A stretch of 6,430 nt of DNA from JBAZLV01 sp041650055. GTDB taxonomy: Bacteria; Nitrospirota; UBA9217. The position numbers and the translations under genes are program-made. Where the stretch lies: assembly GCA_041650055.1 (NCBI GenBank), contig JBAZLV010000067.1, positions 1-6,430 on the forward strand. Reading direction: 5' to 3'. The notes under the pieces were generated by a model. It had not been told where the DNA came from. It was given only the letters and a program-made list of their open reading frames with translations, and did not search any database. Shown piece after piece: positions 1 through 6,200 of this stretch. How positions within the stretch are numbered: position 1 is the first letter of the stretch; every line of letters begins with the position of its first letter.

Positions 1-54
1 TATCGTTCCTACGTTTACATGAGGTTTCGTCCTCTCAAATTTTGCCTTTGCCAT
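1..54 (-). CDS. tuf: Elongation factor Tu, N-terminal fragment (cut by window edge)
   Basis: This is the start of EF-Tu, the GTPase that delivers aminoacyl-tRNA to the ribosomal A site. Only 18 codons are inside the window, reading MAKAKFERTKPHVNVGTI, which is the near-invariant EF-Tu N-terminus; the P-loop (GHVDHGKT in the family) should follow immediately beyond base 1. The ATG at 54-52 is preceded by a perfect AGGAGG Shine-Dalgarno (complement of 63-68) at 8-nt spacing, so the start is secure. It lies 69 nt downstream of fusA on the same strand, the usual last or near-last place in the str operon. The gene is cut by the window, not truncated biologically as far as can be seen. Whether the genome has a second tuf copy cannot be judged here. 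Confidence 0.95.
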   Translation of the reverse strand, partial: MAKAKFERTKPHVNVGTI

Positions 55-77
55 GCTCTCCGCCTCCTGATCGGGAA

Positions 78-119
78 GTGAAAAAAACCTTCGTATTCAC
101 AAGCGAGCTTGCCCGCTGT
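78..119 (-). other. Possible hairpin(s) in the fusA-tuf intercistronic spacer
   Basis: In the transcript, bases 119-112 can pair with 106/107-99: GCGGG (116-112) pairs with CTCGC (107-103, one G-U), extended by A117-U102 and, past a bulged U101, by C118-G100 and A119-U99, around the loop CAAG. A competing pairing joins GUGAA (100-96) to UUCAC (82-78). The first stem lies just after the fusA stop and is not followed directly by a U-run (the seven-U tract at 87-81 comes 11 nt after its end), so it does not look like a standard intrinsic terminator. It could be an mRNA-stability or attenuation element between EF-G and EF-Tu. The pairing is visible in the sequence; the role is a guess. Confidence 0.35.
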
Positions 120-123
120 TTCT

Positions 124-2220
124 TTATTTTGCTTTAACCGTATCGCCTTTTACTTTGGCAATGATTTGTTCTGAGATATTTTTCGGCACTTCCTCATAAT
201 GCTCAAACTGCATAGTGTAGGTTGCTCTTCCCTGGGTCTTGGATCGAATATCCGTTGCATAACCAAACATCTCGGAAAGAGGAACCAGCGCAGTGATGAC
301 TCGTCCTGATCCCCGCATATTCATCCCTTGTACCCGACCACGGCGGGAACTCAAATCTCCAATGACATCGCCCATATATTCTTCAGCGCATACAACTTCA
401 ACTGCCATGATCGGCTCGAGAAGGACCGCGCTGGCTTTTCCAGCGCCTTCCTTGAATCCCATGGAACCCGCTATCTTGAATGCCATTTCTGAAGAGTCCA
501 CATCATGGTATGAACCATCAATAATTTTTACTTTGATATCAACCATGGGATACCCGGCAAGAACGCCATTCTCCATGGCTTCAACAATTCCTTTTTGCAC
601 TGGCGCAATGTATTCCTTCGGAACAGAGCCGCCAACAATCTTATTCTCAAATTCAAACCCTGTACCAGGCTCTTGCGGCTCCAGCTCGAGGACAACATGC
701 CCGTACTGACCTCGGCCTCCGGTCTGCCGGATATATTTCCCCTCGGCAGTCACTTTCTTGCGGATCGTTTCCCGATACGCAACCTGAGGTTTCCCGACAT
801 TCGCGTCAACCTTGAACTCACGGAGAAGCCGGTCAACAATAATTTCCAGGTGGAGCTCGCCCATACCCGAAATAATGGTCTGACCGGTCTCCTGATCAGT
901 CATGACCCGGAACGACGGGTCTTCCTGCATCAGCTTCTGCAGCGATAAACCGAGTTTTTCCTGATCTGCTTTTGTTTTTGGCTCAACCGCCACATGAATC
1001 ACCGGCTCGGGAAACGTCATAGCTTCCAAGATGATCGGCTTGTTCTCATCACACAGAGTATTTCCCGTAAGCGAGCTTTTAAGTCCAACAGCCGCGCAAA
1101 TATCGCCCGCGTAAATTTCCTGGACCTCTTCGCGCTTGTTTGCATGCATTTTGAGCAGTCTGCCAACCCGCTCCCGAACGCCCTTGGTTGAATTGTAAAC
1201 GTATGACCCCGAACTCAGCGTTCCTGAATAAACCCGAATGAAGGTCAGCTGACCAACAAACGGGTCGGTCATGATTTTAAATGCAATCGCTGCAAAAGGC
1301 TCGTCGTCCGATGCCTTCCGCTCTTCTTCTTTCTCTGTCTTCGGGTTAATGCCTTTTACTGAAGGGATATCAATCGGGGATGGGAGATAATCAACCACCG
1401 CATCCAGCAAAAGCTGCACACCCTTGTTCTTGAATGCCGAACCGCATATGACCGGGAAAATCCGCATAGCAATGGTGCCAGTCCTGATTGCCGCCTTAAT
1501 TTCCGACTCAGTAGGATTTTCTCCGTTTAAAAACTTTTCGGTTATCACATCATCAACATCAGCAAGCTTCTCAAGCATCTTTTCCCGGTATTCTTTTGCC
1601 TTGGGTAAAAGATCCTGACTGATGTCTTCGACAACATATTTGGCTCCGAGCGTCTCATCATCGAAATAAATAGCCTTCATCGTGACGAGATCAATGGATC
1701 CCCGGAACTTATCTTCAGCTCCGATCGGGATCTGAATGGGAACCGGGTTTGCGCCGAGCCGGTCAACCATGCTCTGGACGCCCATGTAAAAGTCCGCCCC
1801 AATGCGATCCATTTTATTCATGAAGGCAATGCGAGGGACCTGATATTTGTCGGCCTGGCGCCAAACCGTTTCGGATTGCGGTTCAACACCGCTTACCGAA
1901 TCGAACGCGGCGACTGCGCCATCAAGCACTCGAAGCGACCGCTCAACTTCGATCGTGAAATCAACGTGACCGGGGGTGTCGATGATATTGATGCGTTTGT
2001 CACGCCAGAAACAGGTCGTTGCTGCGGAGGTAATTGTGATTCCCCGTTCCTGCTCCTGAACCATCCAGTCCATGACCGCAGTACCATCATGAACTTCACC
2101 TATTTTGTATGAAACACCGGTGTAATAGAGAATGCGCTCTGTCGTCGTCGTTTTTCCGGCGTCGATATGAGCCATAATACCGATATTTCTCGTGTTCTCA
2201 AGTGAATACTGCCGTGCCAA
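124..2220 (-). CDS. fusA: Elongation factor G (EF-G), translocation GTPase
   Basis: EF-G (698 aa, close to the 704 of E. coli) catalyses GTP-dependent translocation of tRNA and mRNA on the ribosome and, with RRF, ribosome recycling. The G domain shows all motifs: AHIDAGKT at 17-24, RGITI at 59-63 (switch Thr62), DTPGH at 81-85, NKMD at 135-138 and GSA at 260-262. Domain II follows at about 308-400, III at about 405-480, IV at about 483-605 with the GGRGQYGHV segment (501-509) and the tip sequence YHDVDSSEMAF (571-581, tip His572), and V from about 606, including GDVIGDLSSRRG. Nothing is missing, and it looks like the ordinary housekeeping EF-G. The start is TTG at 2220-2218: MARQYSLE matches the family N-terminus, an in-frame TAA lies at 2238-2236 upstream, and the next Met (residue 16) is too late. 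It sits 27 nt after rpsG and 69 nt before tuf, in one transcription unit. The stop is TAA. Confidence 0.97.
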   Translation of the reverse strand: MARQYSLENTRNIGIMAHIDAGKTTTTERILYYTGVSYKIGEVHDGTAVMDWMVQEQERGITITSAATTCFWRDKRINIIDTPGHVDFTIEVERSLRVLDGAVAAFDSVSGVEPQSETVWRQADKYQVPRIAFMNKMDRIGADFYMGVQSMVDRLGANPVPIQIPIGAEDKFRGSIDLVTMKAIYFDDETLGAKYVVEDISQDLLPKAKEYREKMLEKLADVDDVITEKFLNGENPTESEIKAAIRTGTIAMRIFPVICGSAFKNKGVQLLLDAVVDYLPSPIDIPSVKGINPKTEKEEERKASDDEPFAAIAFKIMTDPFVGQLTFIRVYSGTLSSGSYVYNSTKGVRERVGRLLKMHANKREEVQEIYAGDICAAVGLKSSLTGNTLCDENKPIILEAMTFPEPVIHVAVEPKTKADQEKLGLSLQKLMQEDPSFRVMTDQETGQTIISGMGELHLEIIVDRLLREFKVDANVGKPQVAYRETIRKKVTAEGKYIRQTGGRGQYGHVVLELEPQEPGTGFEFENKIVGGSVPKEYIAPVQKGIVEAMENGVLAGYPMVDIKVKIIDGSYHDVDSSEMAFKIAGSMGFKEGAGKASAVLLEPIMAVEVVCAEEYMGDVIGDLSSRRGRVQGMNMRGSGRVITALVPLSEMFGYATDIRSKTQGRATYTMQFEHYEEVPKNISEQIIAKVKGDTVKAK

Positions 2221-2223
2221 AAG

Positions 2224-2237
2224 TTCCTCCGCTCCTT
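2224..2237 (-). promoter_or_regulatory. Double Shine-Dalgarno before the TTG start of fusA
   Basis: Two purine-rich SD-like segments precede the fusA TTG: AAGGAG (complement of 2232-2237), 11 nt from the start codon, and GGAGG (complement of 2226-2230), 5 nt from it. They flank the usual optimum of about 7-9 nt on either side. Together they decide the start, because TTG is a weak initiator and no in-frame ATG or GTG lies between it and the in-frame TAA at 2238-2236. The rpsG stop codon (2250-2248) is just upstream, so translational coupling with rpsG is plausible. Confidence 0.7.
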
Positions 2238-2247
2238 ACGCGACACC

Positions 2248-2718
2248 TTACCAGCGGTAATGGGCGAAGGCTTTATTGGCCTCTGCCATACGGTGTACGT
2301 CTTCTCGTTTCTTGACTGCCGCACCGGTATTATTCGATGCATCCAGAATTTCTGCTGCAAGCTTATCTACCATGGATTTCTCAGGCCGCTGCGATGCGTA
2401 GAGCCTGAGCCATCGATAGGCAAGCGACATCTTACGCGGCTGCTTGACTTCGATAGGAACCTGGTATGATGCACCGCCGACTCTGCGTGACTTCACTTCA
2501 AGTGCCGGCTTTAAATTCTCAATAGCCTTCTTGAAAATAGCAATAGGATCACCATTTGTTTTTTGCTGAATCCGGTCGAGTGCCTTGTAGCAGATAGCCT
2601 CTGCCGTGCTCTTTTTCCCTTTGCGCATCAGCACATTAACAAACTTCGCCAGCATCTTGCTGTTATATTTTGGATCCGGCAATGCTTCTCTTTTTACCAC
2701 AACGCTTTTTCTTGGCAT
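2248..2718 (-). CDS. rpsG: Small ribosomal subunit protein S7 (uS7)
   Basis: S7 is a primary 16S rRNA-binding protein that nucleates assembly of the 30S head and lies near the E-site tRNA and mRNA exit. The 156-aa product has the typical bacterial length and family features: basic start MPRKSVVVKREALPDPKYNS, the LMRKGKKSTAEAICYKAL helix region (about 30-47), the central loop SRRVGGASYQVPIEV (about 77-91) that contacts rRNA, and the C-terminal AFAHYRW end. The ATG at 2718-2716 has AAGGA (complement of 2725-2729) at 6-nt spacing; the stop is TAA at 2250-2248. It is second in the str operon, 55 nt after rpsL and 27 nt before fusA. In E. coli, S7 represses its own operon by binding the rpsL-rpsG intercistronic mRNA. 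The gap here is shorter but can fold, so a similar feedback is possible and unproven. Confidence 0.97.
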   Translation of the reverse strand: MPRKSVVVKREALPDPKYNSKMLAKFVNVLMRKGKKSTAEAICYKALDRIQQKTNGDPIAIFKKAIENLKPALEVKSRRVGGASYQVPIEVKQPRKMSLAYRWLRLYASQRPEKSMVDKLAAEILDASNNTGAAVKKREDVHRMAEANKAFAHYRW

Positions 2719-2773
2719 ACGTAATCCTTACGGACCGAAACGCTCTCAATAACAGCTGTTCCGGTTTGGGTTA
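2719..2773 (-). promoter_or_regulatory. rpsL-rpsG intercistronic region, candidate S7 feedback site
   Basis: This 55-nt spacer can form two structures in the transcript. An outer stem pairs CCAAAC (2769-2764) with GUUU-GG (2741-2738 and 2736-2735, with C2737 bulged), closing a loop that contains the palindrome AACAGCTGTT (2751-2760). A small hairpin CGUAA-GGA-UUACG (2732-2720) places the rpsG Shine-Dalgarno AAGGA partly in its stem and loop, next to the AUG. In E. coli the corresponding spacer binds S7 and controls rpsG translation. The spacer position and the pairings are seen; S7 binding is inferred from the family precedent, and the stems are short. Confidence 0.35.
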
Positions 2774-3145
2774 TTACTTCGGTCGTTTTGCTCCGTACTT
2801 CGAGCGACCCTGTTTCCGATTAGCAACTCCGACGGTATCGAGCGTTCCACGAACAATGTGATAGCGAACACCGGGAAGATCCTTCACCCTTCCTCCCCGG
2901 ATCATCACAATCGAGTGCTCCTGCAGATTATGCCCCACTCCCGGAATGTAGGTCGTAACTTCCATTCCATTGGTAAGCCGTACCCTCGCCACTTTTCGGA
3001 GAGCGGAGTTCGGTTTTTTGGGTGTCGTGGTATAAACCCTGATGCAAACGCCCCGTTTCTGTGGACAACTCTTGAGTGCAGGACTTTTGGTCTTGCTGAC
3101 TGCCAAAGTCCTTCCTTTTCTTACAAGTTGACTGATTGTTGGCAC
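2774..3145 (-). CDS. rpsL: Small ribosomal subunit protein S12 (uS12)
   Basis: S12 sits at the 30S shoulder beside the decoding centre and helps set translational accuracy. The 123-aa protein is full length. It has the basic N-terminal tail (MPTISQLVRKGR), CPQKRGVC (27-34), PKKPNSALRKVARV (42-55) and GGRVKDLPGVRYHIVRG (84-100), ending in KYGAKRPK. Lys43 and Lys88, the two positions most often altered in streptomycin-resistant mutants, are both the ancestral Lys, so a streptomycin-sensitive S12 is predicted. Asp89, the residue methylthiolated in E. coli S12, is present. The start is GTG at 3145-3143 with AAGGAG at 8-nt spacing. It ends in tandem stops, TAA at 2776-2774 followed at once by TAA at 2773-2771. 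It is the first gene after the internal promoter and heads the str operon. Confidence 0.98.
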   Translation of the reverse strand: MPTISQLVRKGRTLAVSKTKSPALKSCPQKRGVCIRVYTTTPKKPNSALRKVARVRLTNGMEVTTYIPGVGHNLQEHSIVMIRGGRVKDLPGVRYHIVRGTLDTVGVANRKQGRSKYGAKRPK

Positions 3146-3153
3146 GGAAATTA

Positions 3154-3159
3154 CTCCTT
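3154..3159 (-). promoter_or_regulatory. Shine-Dalgarno fixing the GTG start of rpsL
   Basis: AAGGAG (complement of 3154-3159) lies 8 nt upstream of the GTG at 3145-3143, an ideal spacing. It supports GTG as the rpsL initiator and gives the conserved N-terminus MPTISQL. The A/U-rich leader around it is likely to be poorly structured, which favours ribosome loading. Confidence 0.85.
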
Positions 3160-3170
3160 AAAAAACACTT

Positions 3171-3201
3171 ACATAACAAAAGTTTAAAAATGTTGAGTCA
3201 A
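3171..3201 (-). promoter_or_regulatory. Weak second promoter candidate upstream of rpsL
   Basis: TTGACT (3201-3196) and TGTTAT (3178-3173) are separated by exactly 17 bp, matching the sigma-70 consensus at 5 of 6 and 4 of 6 positions. If used, it would start about 20 nt ahead of the rpsL GTG, just upstream of the Shine-Dalgarno. It lies inside the leader of the much stronger promoter at 3239-3211. In A/T-rich DNA such matches arise by chance, so confidence is low. Confidence 0.2.
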
Positions 3202-3203
3202 AA

Positions 3204-3258
3204 CCCGGTGATTATAACGAGATGGCCGCCTATTGTCAAGGTTTTTTTTGTTAAAAAA
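3204..3258 (-). promoter_or_regulatory. Strong sigma-70 promoter of the str operon, with UP-like element
   Basis: The -35 box is a perfect TTGACA (3239-3234) and the -10 box a perfect TATAAT (3216-3211), with the optimal 17-bp spacer. Directly upstream, at about -38 to -54, lies TTTTTTAACAAAAAAAA (3258-3242), which resembles an UP element bound by the RNA polymerase alpha subunit. The discriminator CACCGG after the -10 box is GC-rich, as in stringently controlled ribosomal promoters. The predicted start is near G3204, giving a leader of about 59 nt before the rpsL GTG. It serves rpsL-rpsG-fusA-tuf separately from rpoBC. Box sequences and spacing are seen; strength, start point and ppGpp control are inferred from known promoters. 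Confidence 0.9.
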
Positions 3259-3271
3259 CGCTTTCTTAAGC
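3253..3271 (-). terminator. Very weak terminator-like hairpin after rpoC
   Basis: Twenty nt after the rpoC stop the transcript reads GCUU (3271-3268), loop AAGA, AAGC (3263-3260), then G and six U (3258-3253). The order stem then U-run fits an intrinsic terminator, but a 4-bp stem is far below normal strength. The U-run is also the A/T tract upstream of the rpsL promoter. At most it would give partial termination, so readthrough from rpoC into the str operon is likely. Confidence 0.2.
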
Positions 3272-3290
3272 CTATCGCCGGTTCCTTTTC

Positions 3291-6200
3291 CTACGTTGAG
3301 ACAGGAGCCTCACACGGCTCGTCTTCAACGGTCACAAACGTATTTCTATAATCAGCCATGCCTGTTCCCGCAGGAATCAAACGACCCATGATCACATTCT
3401 CTTTCAGTCCGACCAGATCGTCGACGGCACCCGTAATCGAAGCTTCCGTAAGCACTCGGGTGGTTTCCTGGAAGGAGGCCGCTGAAATGAAACTGTCGGT
3501 GGTAAGCGAAGCTTTTGTGATACCCAGAAGGATCGGGCGAGCTGTTGCAGGCTTTCCACCGCGAGCGACAATTGCGTCATTTTCTCTCGCAAAGGTAAAA
3601 CGATCAACTTGTTCTCCGATAAGGAACGGAGCATCTCCCGCATCCTCGATCCTGACCTTGCGCAACATCTGCCGGACGATAACTTCAATATGTTTGTCAT
3701 TAATGCTCACGCCCTGGAGTCGATAGACTTGCTGCACTTCATCCACAAGATATTTTTGAAGCTCTCGAGGACCGAGCACATTCAGAATATCATGCGGATC
3801 AACCGGCCCGTCCATGAGTGGTTCACCGGCAGTCACCCAATCTCCCTCATGCACATTGACATGCTTGCCTTTTGGAATAAGATACTCTTTTTCGTTCCCC
3901 ATTCCATCTTTCACGAGAATCCGGCGCATCCCCTTCACAAAACCACCGAATTCCACAGTACCGTCGATCTCACTAATAATCGCCTGCTCCTTCGGTTTCC
4001 TTGCCTCGAACAACTCCGCCACTCTTGGAAGACCGCCGGTGATATCTTTTGTTTTCGTCGTCTCACGAGGAATCTTGACCAAAATATCGCCAGGAAAAAT
4101 CTCATCTCCCTTGTCCACAAGAATGTGTGCGCCAGCAGGAAGCAGATACCGTGCAATAACGTTCGTTCCAGGCAGTTTCGCTGTTTTCCCGTGCTGATCC
4201 TTAATTGATATACGGGGCCTGAGATTCTGATTGGGATAGTCGATAATGACCTTCCTTGAAAGACCCGTGATTTCGTCGACTTCTTCCCGCATGGTAACGC
4301 CTTCGATAATATCGCCGAATGCGATTTTTCCGCCGATTTCAGTCAGGATGGGAAGTGAGTACGGATCCCATTCCACGAGCTTCTGCCCAATCTCGACTCT
4401 GCCTCCATCAGCAATTTTTACGCGCGCACCATAGATAACCGCATATTTTTCCTTTTCGCGGCTGGTGTCATCATAAATCGCGATGCTTCCGCTCCGGGAC
4501 ATCGCAACAAAATCGCCTTCCTTGTTCTTGACCGTGTTCAGGTTCAAGTACTTCATCACACCGGCATTTTTCGCCTCAAGCACGGTCTGTTCCACAACTT
4601 TGCTGGCCGTACCGCCGATATGGAATGTCCGCATGGTAAGCTGTGTACCTGGTTCGCCGATGGATTGTGCGGCAATGATCCCGATTGCTTCGCCAATATC
4701 CACGAGTTTCCCTCGTCCAAGATCGCGTCCGTAGCACATCTGACAAACGCCACGGAGCGATTGGCAGGTAAGGACGGAACGAATCTTGACCCGGTCGATC
4801 CCTGCTTCTTCAACCTTCTTGACAAGCTCCTCGTTGATCTCCTTATTACTTCCGATAATCACTTCCTTGGTAAGAGGATCTTTTATGTCTTCTGCTGTAA
4901 CACGTCCCAGGATACGTTCTGACAACGGCTCGATGATCTCACCGCCTTCAACGAGGGACCCGACCACGATGCCGCCGCTCGTGCCGCAGTCATTGTGGGT
5001 GATGATAACATCCTGGGAAACGTCCACGAGCCGCCGGGTAAGGTATCCGGAATTCGCTGTTTTAAGCGCTGTGTCAGCAAGACCTTTGCGGGCACCGTGC
5101 GTTGAGATGAAGTATTGGAGCACGGTAAGGCCTTCCCGGAAATTGGCTGTAATCGGGGTCTCGATGATCTCGCCTGACGGCTTTGCCATCAGTCCGCGCA
5201 TGCCTGCAAGCTGCCTGATCTGCTGGGTGCTTCCGCGAGCACCCGAGTCAGCCATCATGAAGATATTGTTAAACGAACGGGCCTCCTGCAGCTCGGATTT
5301 TTTTGCATCCCCAAGCTCAACCGCTTCCATACCGAGTTCAGCCATCATTTCATCCGCGATCTTCTCGGTCACATTCGCCCAGATATCGATTTCTTTGTTG
5401 TAGCGTTCACCGTTTGTGATGAGGCCTTCGGTATATTGGTGGTGAATTTCCATAACTTCTTTTTGCGCCTGATCAATAAACCGCTGTTTTTTACTCGGGA
5501 TATGCATGTCTGAAATGCAGATCGAAATGCCTGCCTTCGTAGCGAATTTAAAGCCCATTTCCTTCAAGTCATCGATAAGAAGAACCGTGCGTCTTAAACC
5601 AAGCTTCCGGTAGCATTCGTCGATCAATTTTGCCAGCTCTTTTTTATTCATCTCCTTATTGACTGAAGAAAAAGGAATTCCGTCCGGAAGAATTTCGCTA
5701 AAAAGAACTCTTCCAACGGTGGTCTCCTCGATTTTGCCGTTGATCCGAACCTTCACGTGTGCATGAATGTGAGCTTCCCGCTGGTCATACGCAATCCGGA
5801 CTTCATCCCGGTTTGCAAATATTTTTCCTTCTCCCTGGGCTCCGGAACGGATCTTGGTAAGATAATAGCACCCCAAGACGATGTCCTGAGAAGGAACGGT
5901 GATCGGCCTTCCATTTGCAGGAGAAAGAATATTGTTGACGGAAAGCATAAGCACCCGCGCTTCAAGCTGGGCTTCAACCGAAAGCGGAATATGCACAGCC
6001 ATCTGGTCGCCGTCGAAATCCGCATTAAACGCGGCACAAACAAGCGGATGAAGCCTGATGGCTTTTCCTTCAACCAGGATCGGATCGAATGCCTGGATGC
6101 CGAGCCGGTGAAGCGTGGGAGCGCGGTTAAGCAGCACCGGATGTTCCTGAATCACCTCTTCGAGCACATCCCATACCTCGGGCCGTTCCCGTTCTATCAT

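Noticed and set aside
120..170. Separate tuf promoter at the end of fusA (TTGCCA near the fusA 3' end)
   Set aside because: No acceptable -10 box lies at the right distance. The best pairing, with TTAAAG, is too poor to support a call.
2100..2360. 86-codon minus-strand frame spanning the rpsG-fusA junction
   Set aside because: It overlaps the ends of both rpsG and fusA in another frame, and both real genes account for the sequence.
2751..2760. Perfect 10-bp palindrome AACAGCTGTT as a DNA operator
   Set aside because: It is a single short palindrome inside an operon with no promoter boxes around it, so it is better treated as part of the RNA spacer structure.
3169..3174. ATG followed at once by TAA in the rpsL leader, a possible start-stop regulatory element
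   Set aside because: It has no Shine-Dalgarno upstream and lies in A/T-rich leader DNA where such a match is expected by chance.
3609..4208. 199-codon open frame on the plus strand
   Set aside because: It is antisense to rpoC, with no family signature and no promoter in front of it.
4786..5403. 205-codon open frame on the plus strand
   Set aside because: It is fully antisense to conserved rpoC. Its Ser/Pro-rich, low-complexity translation is typical of a shadow frame.
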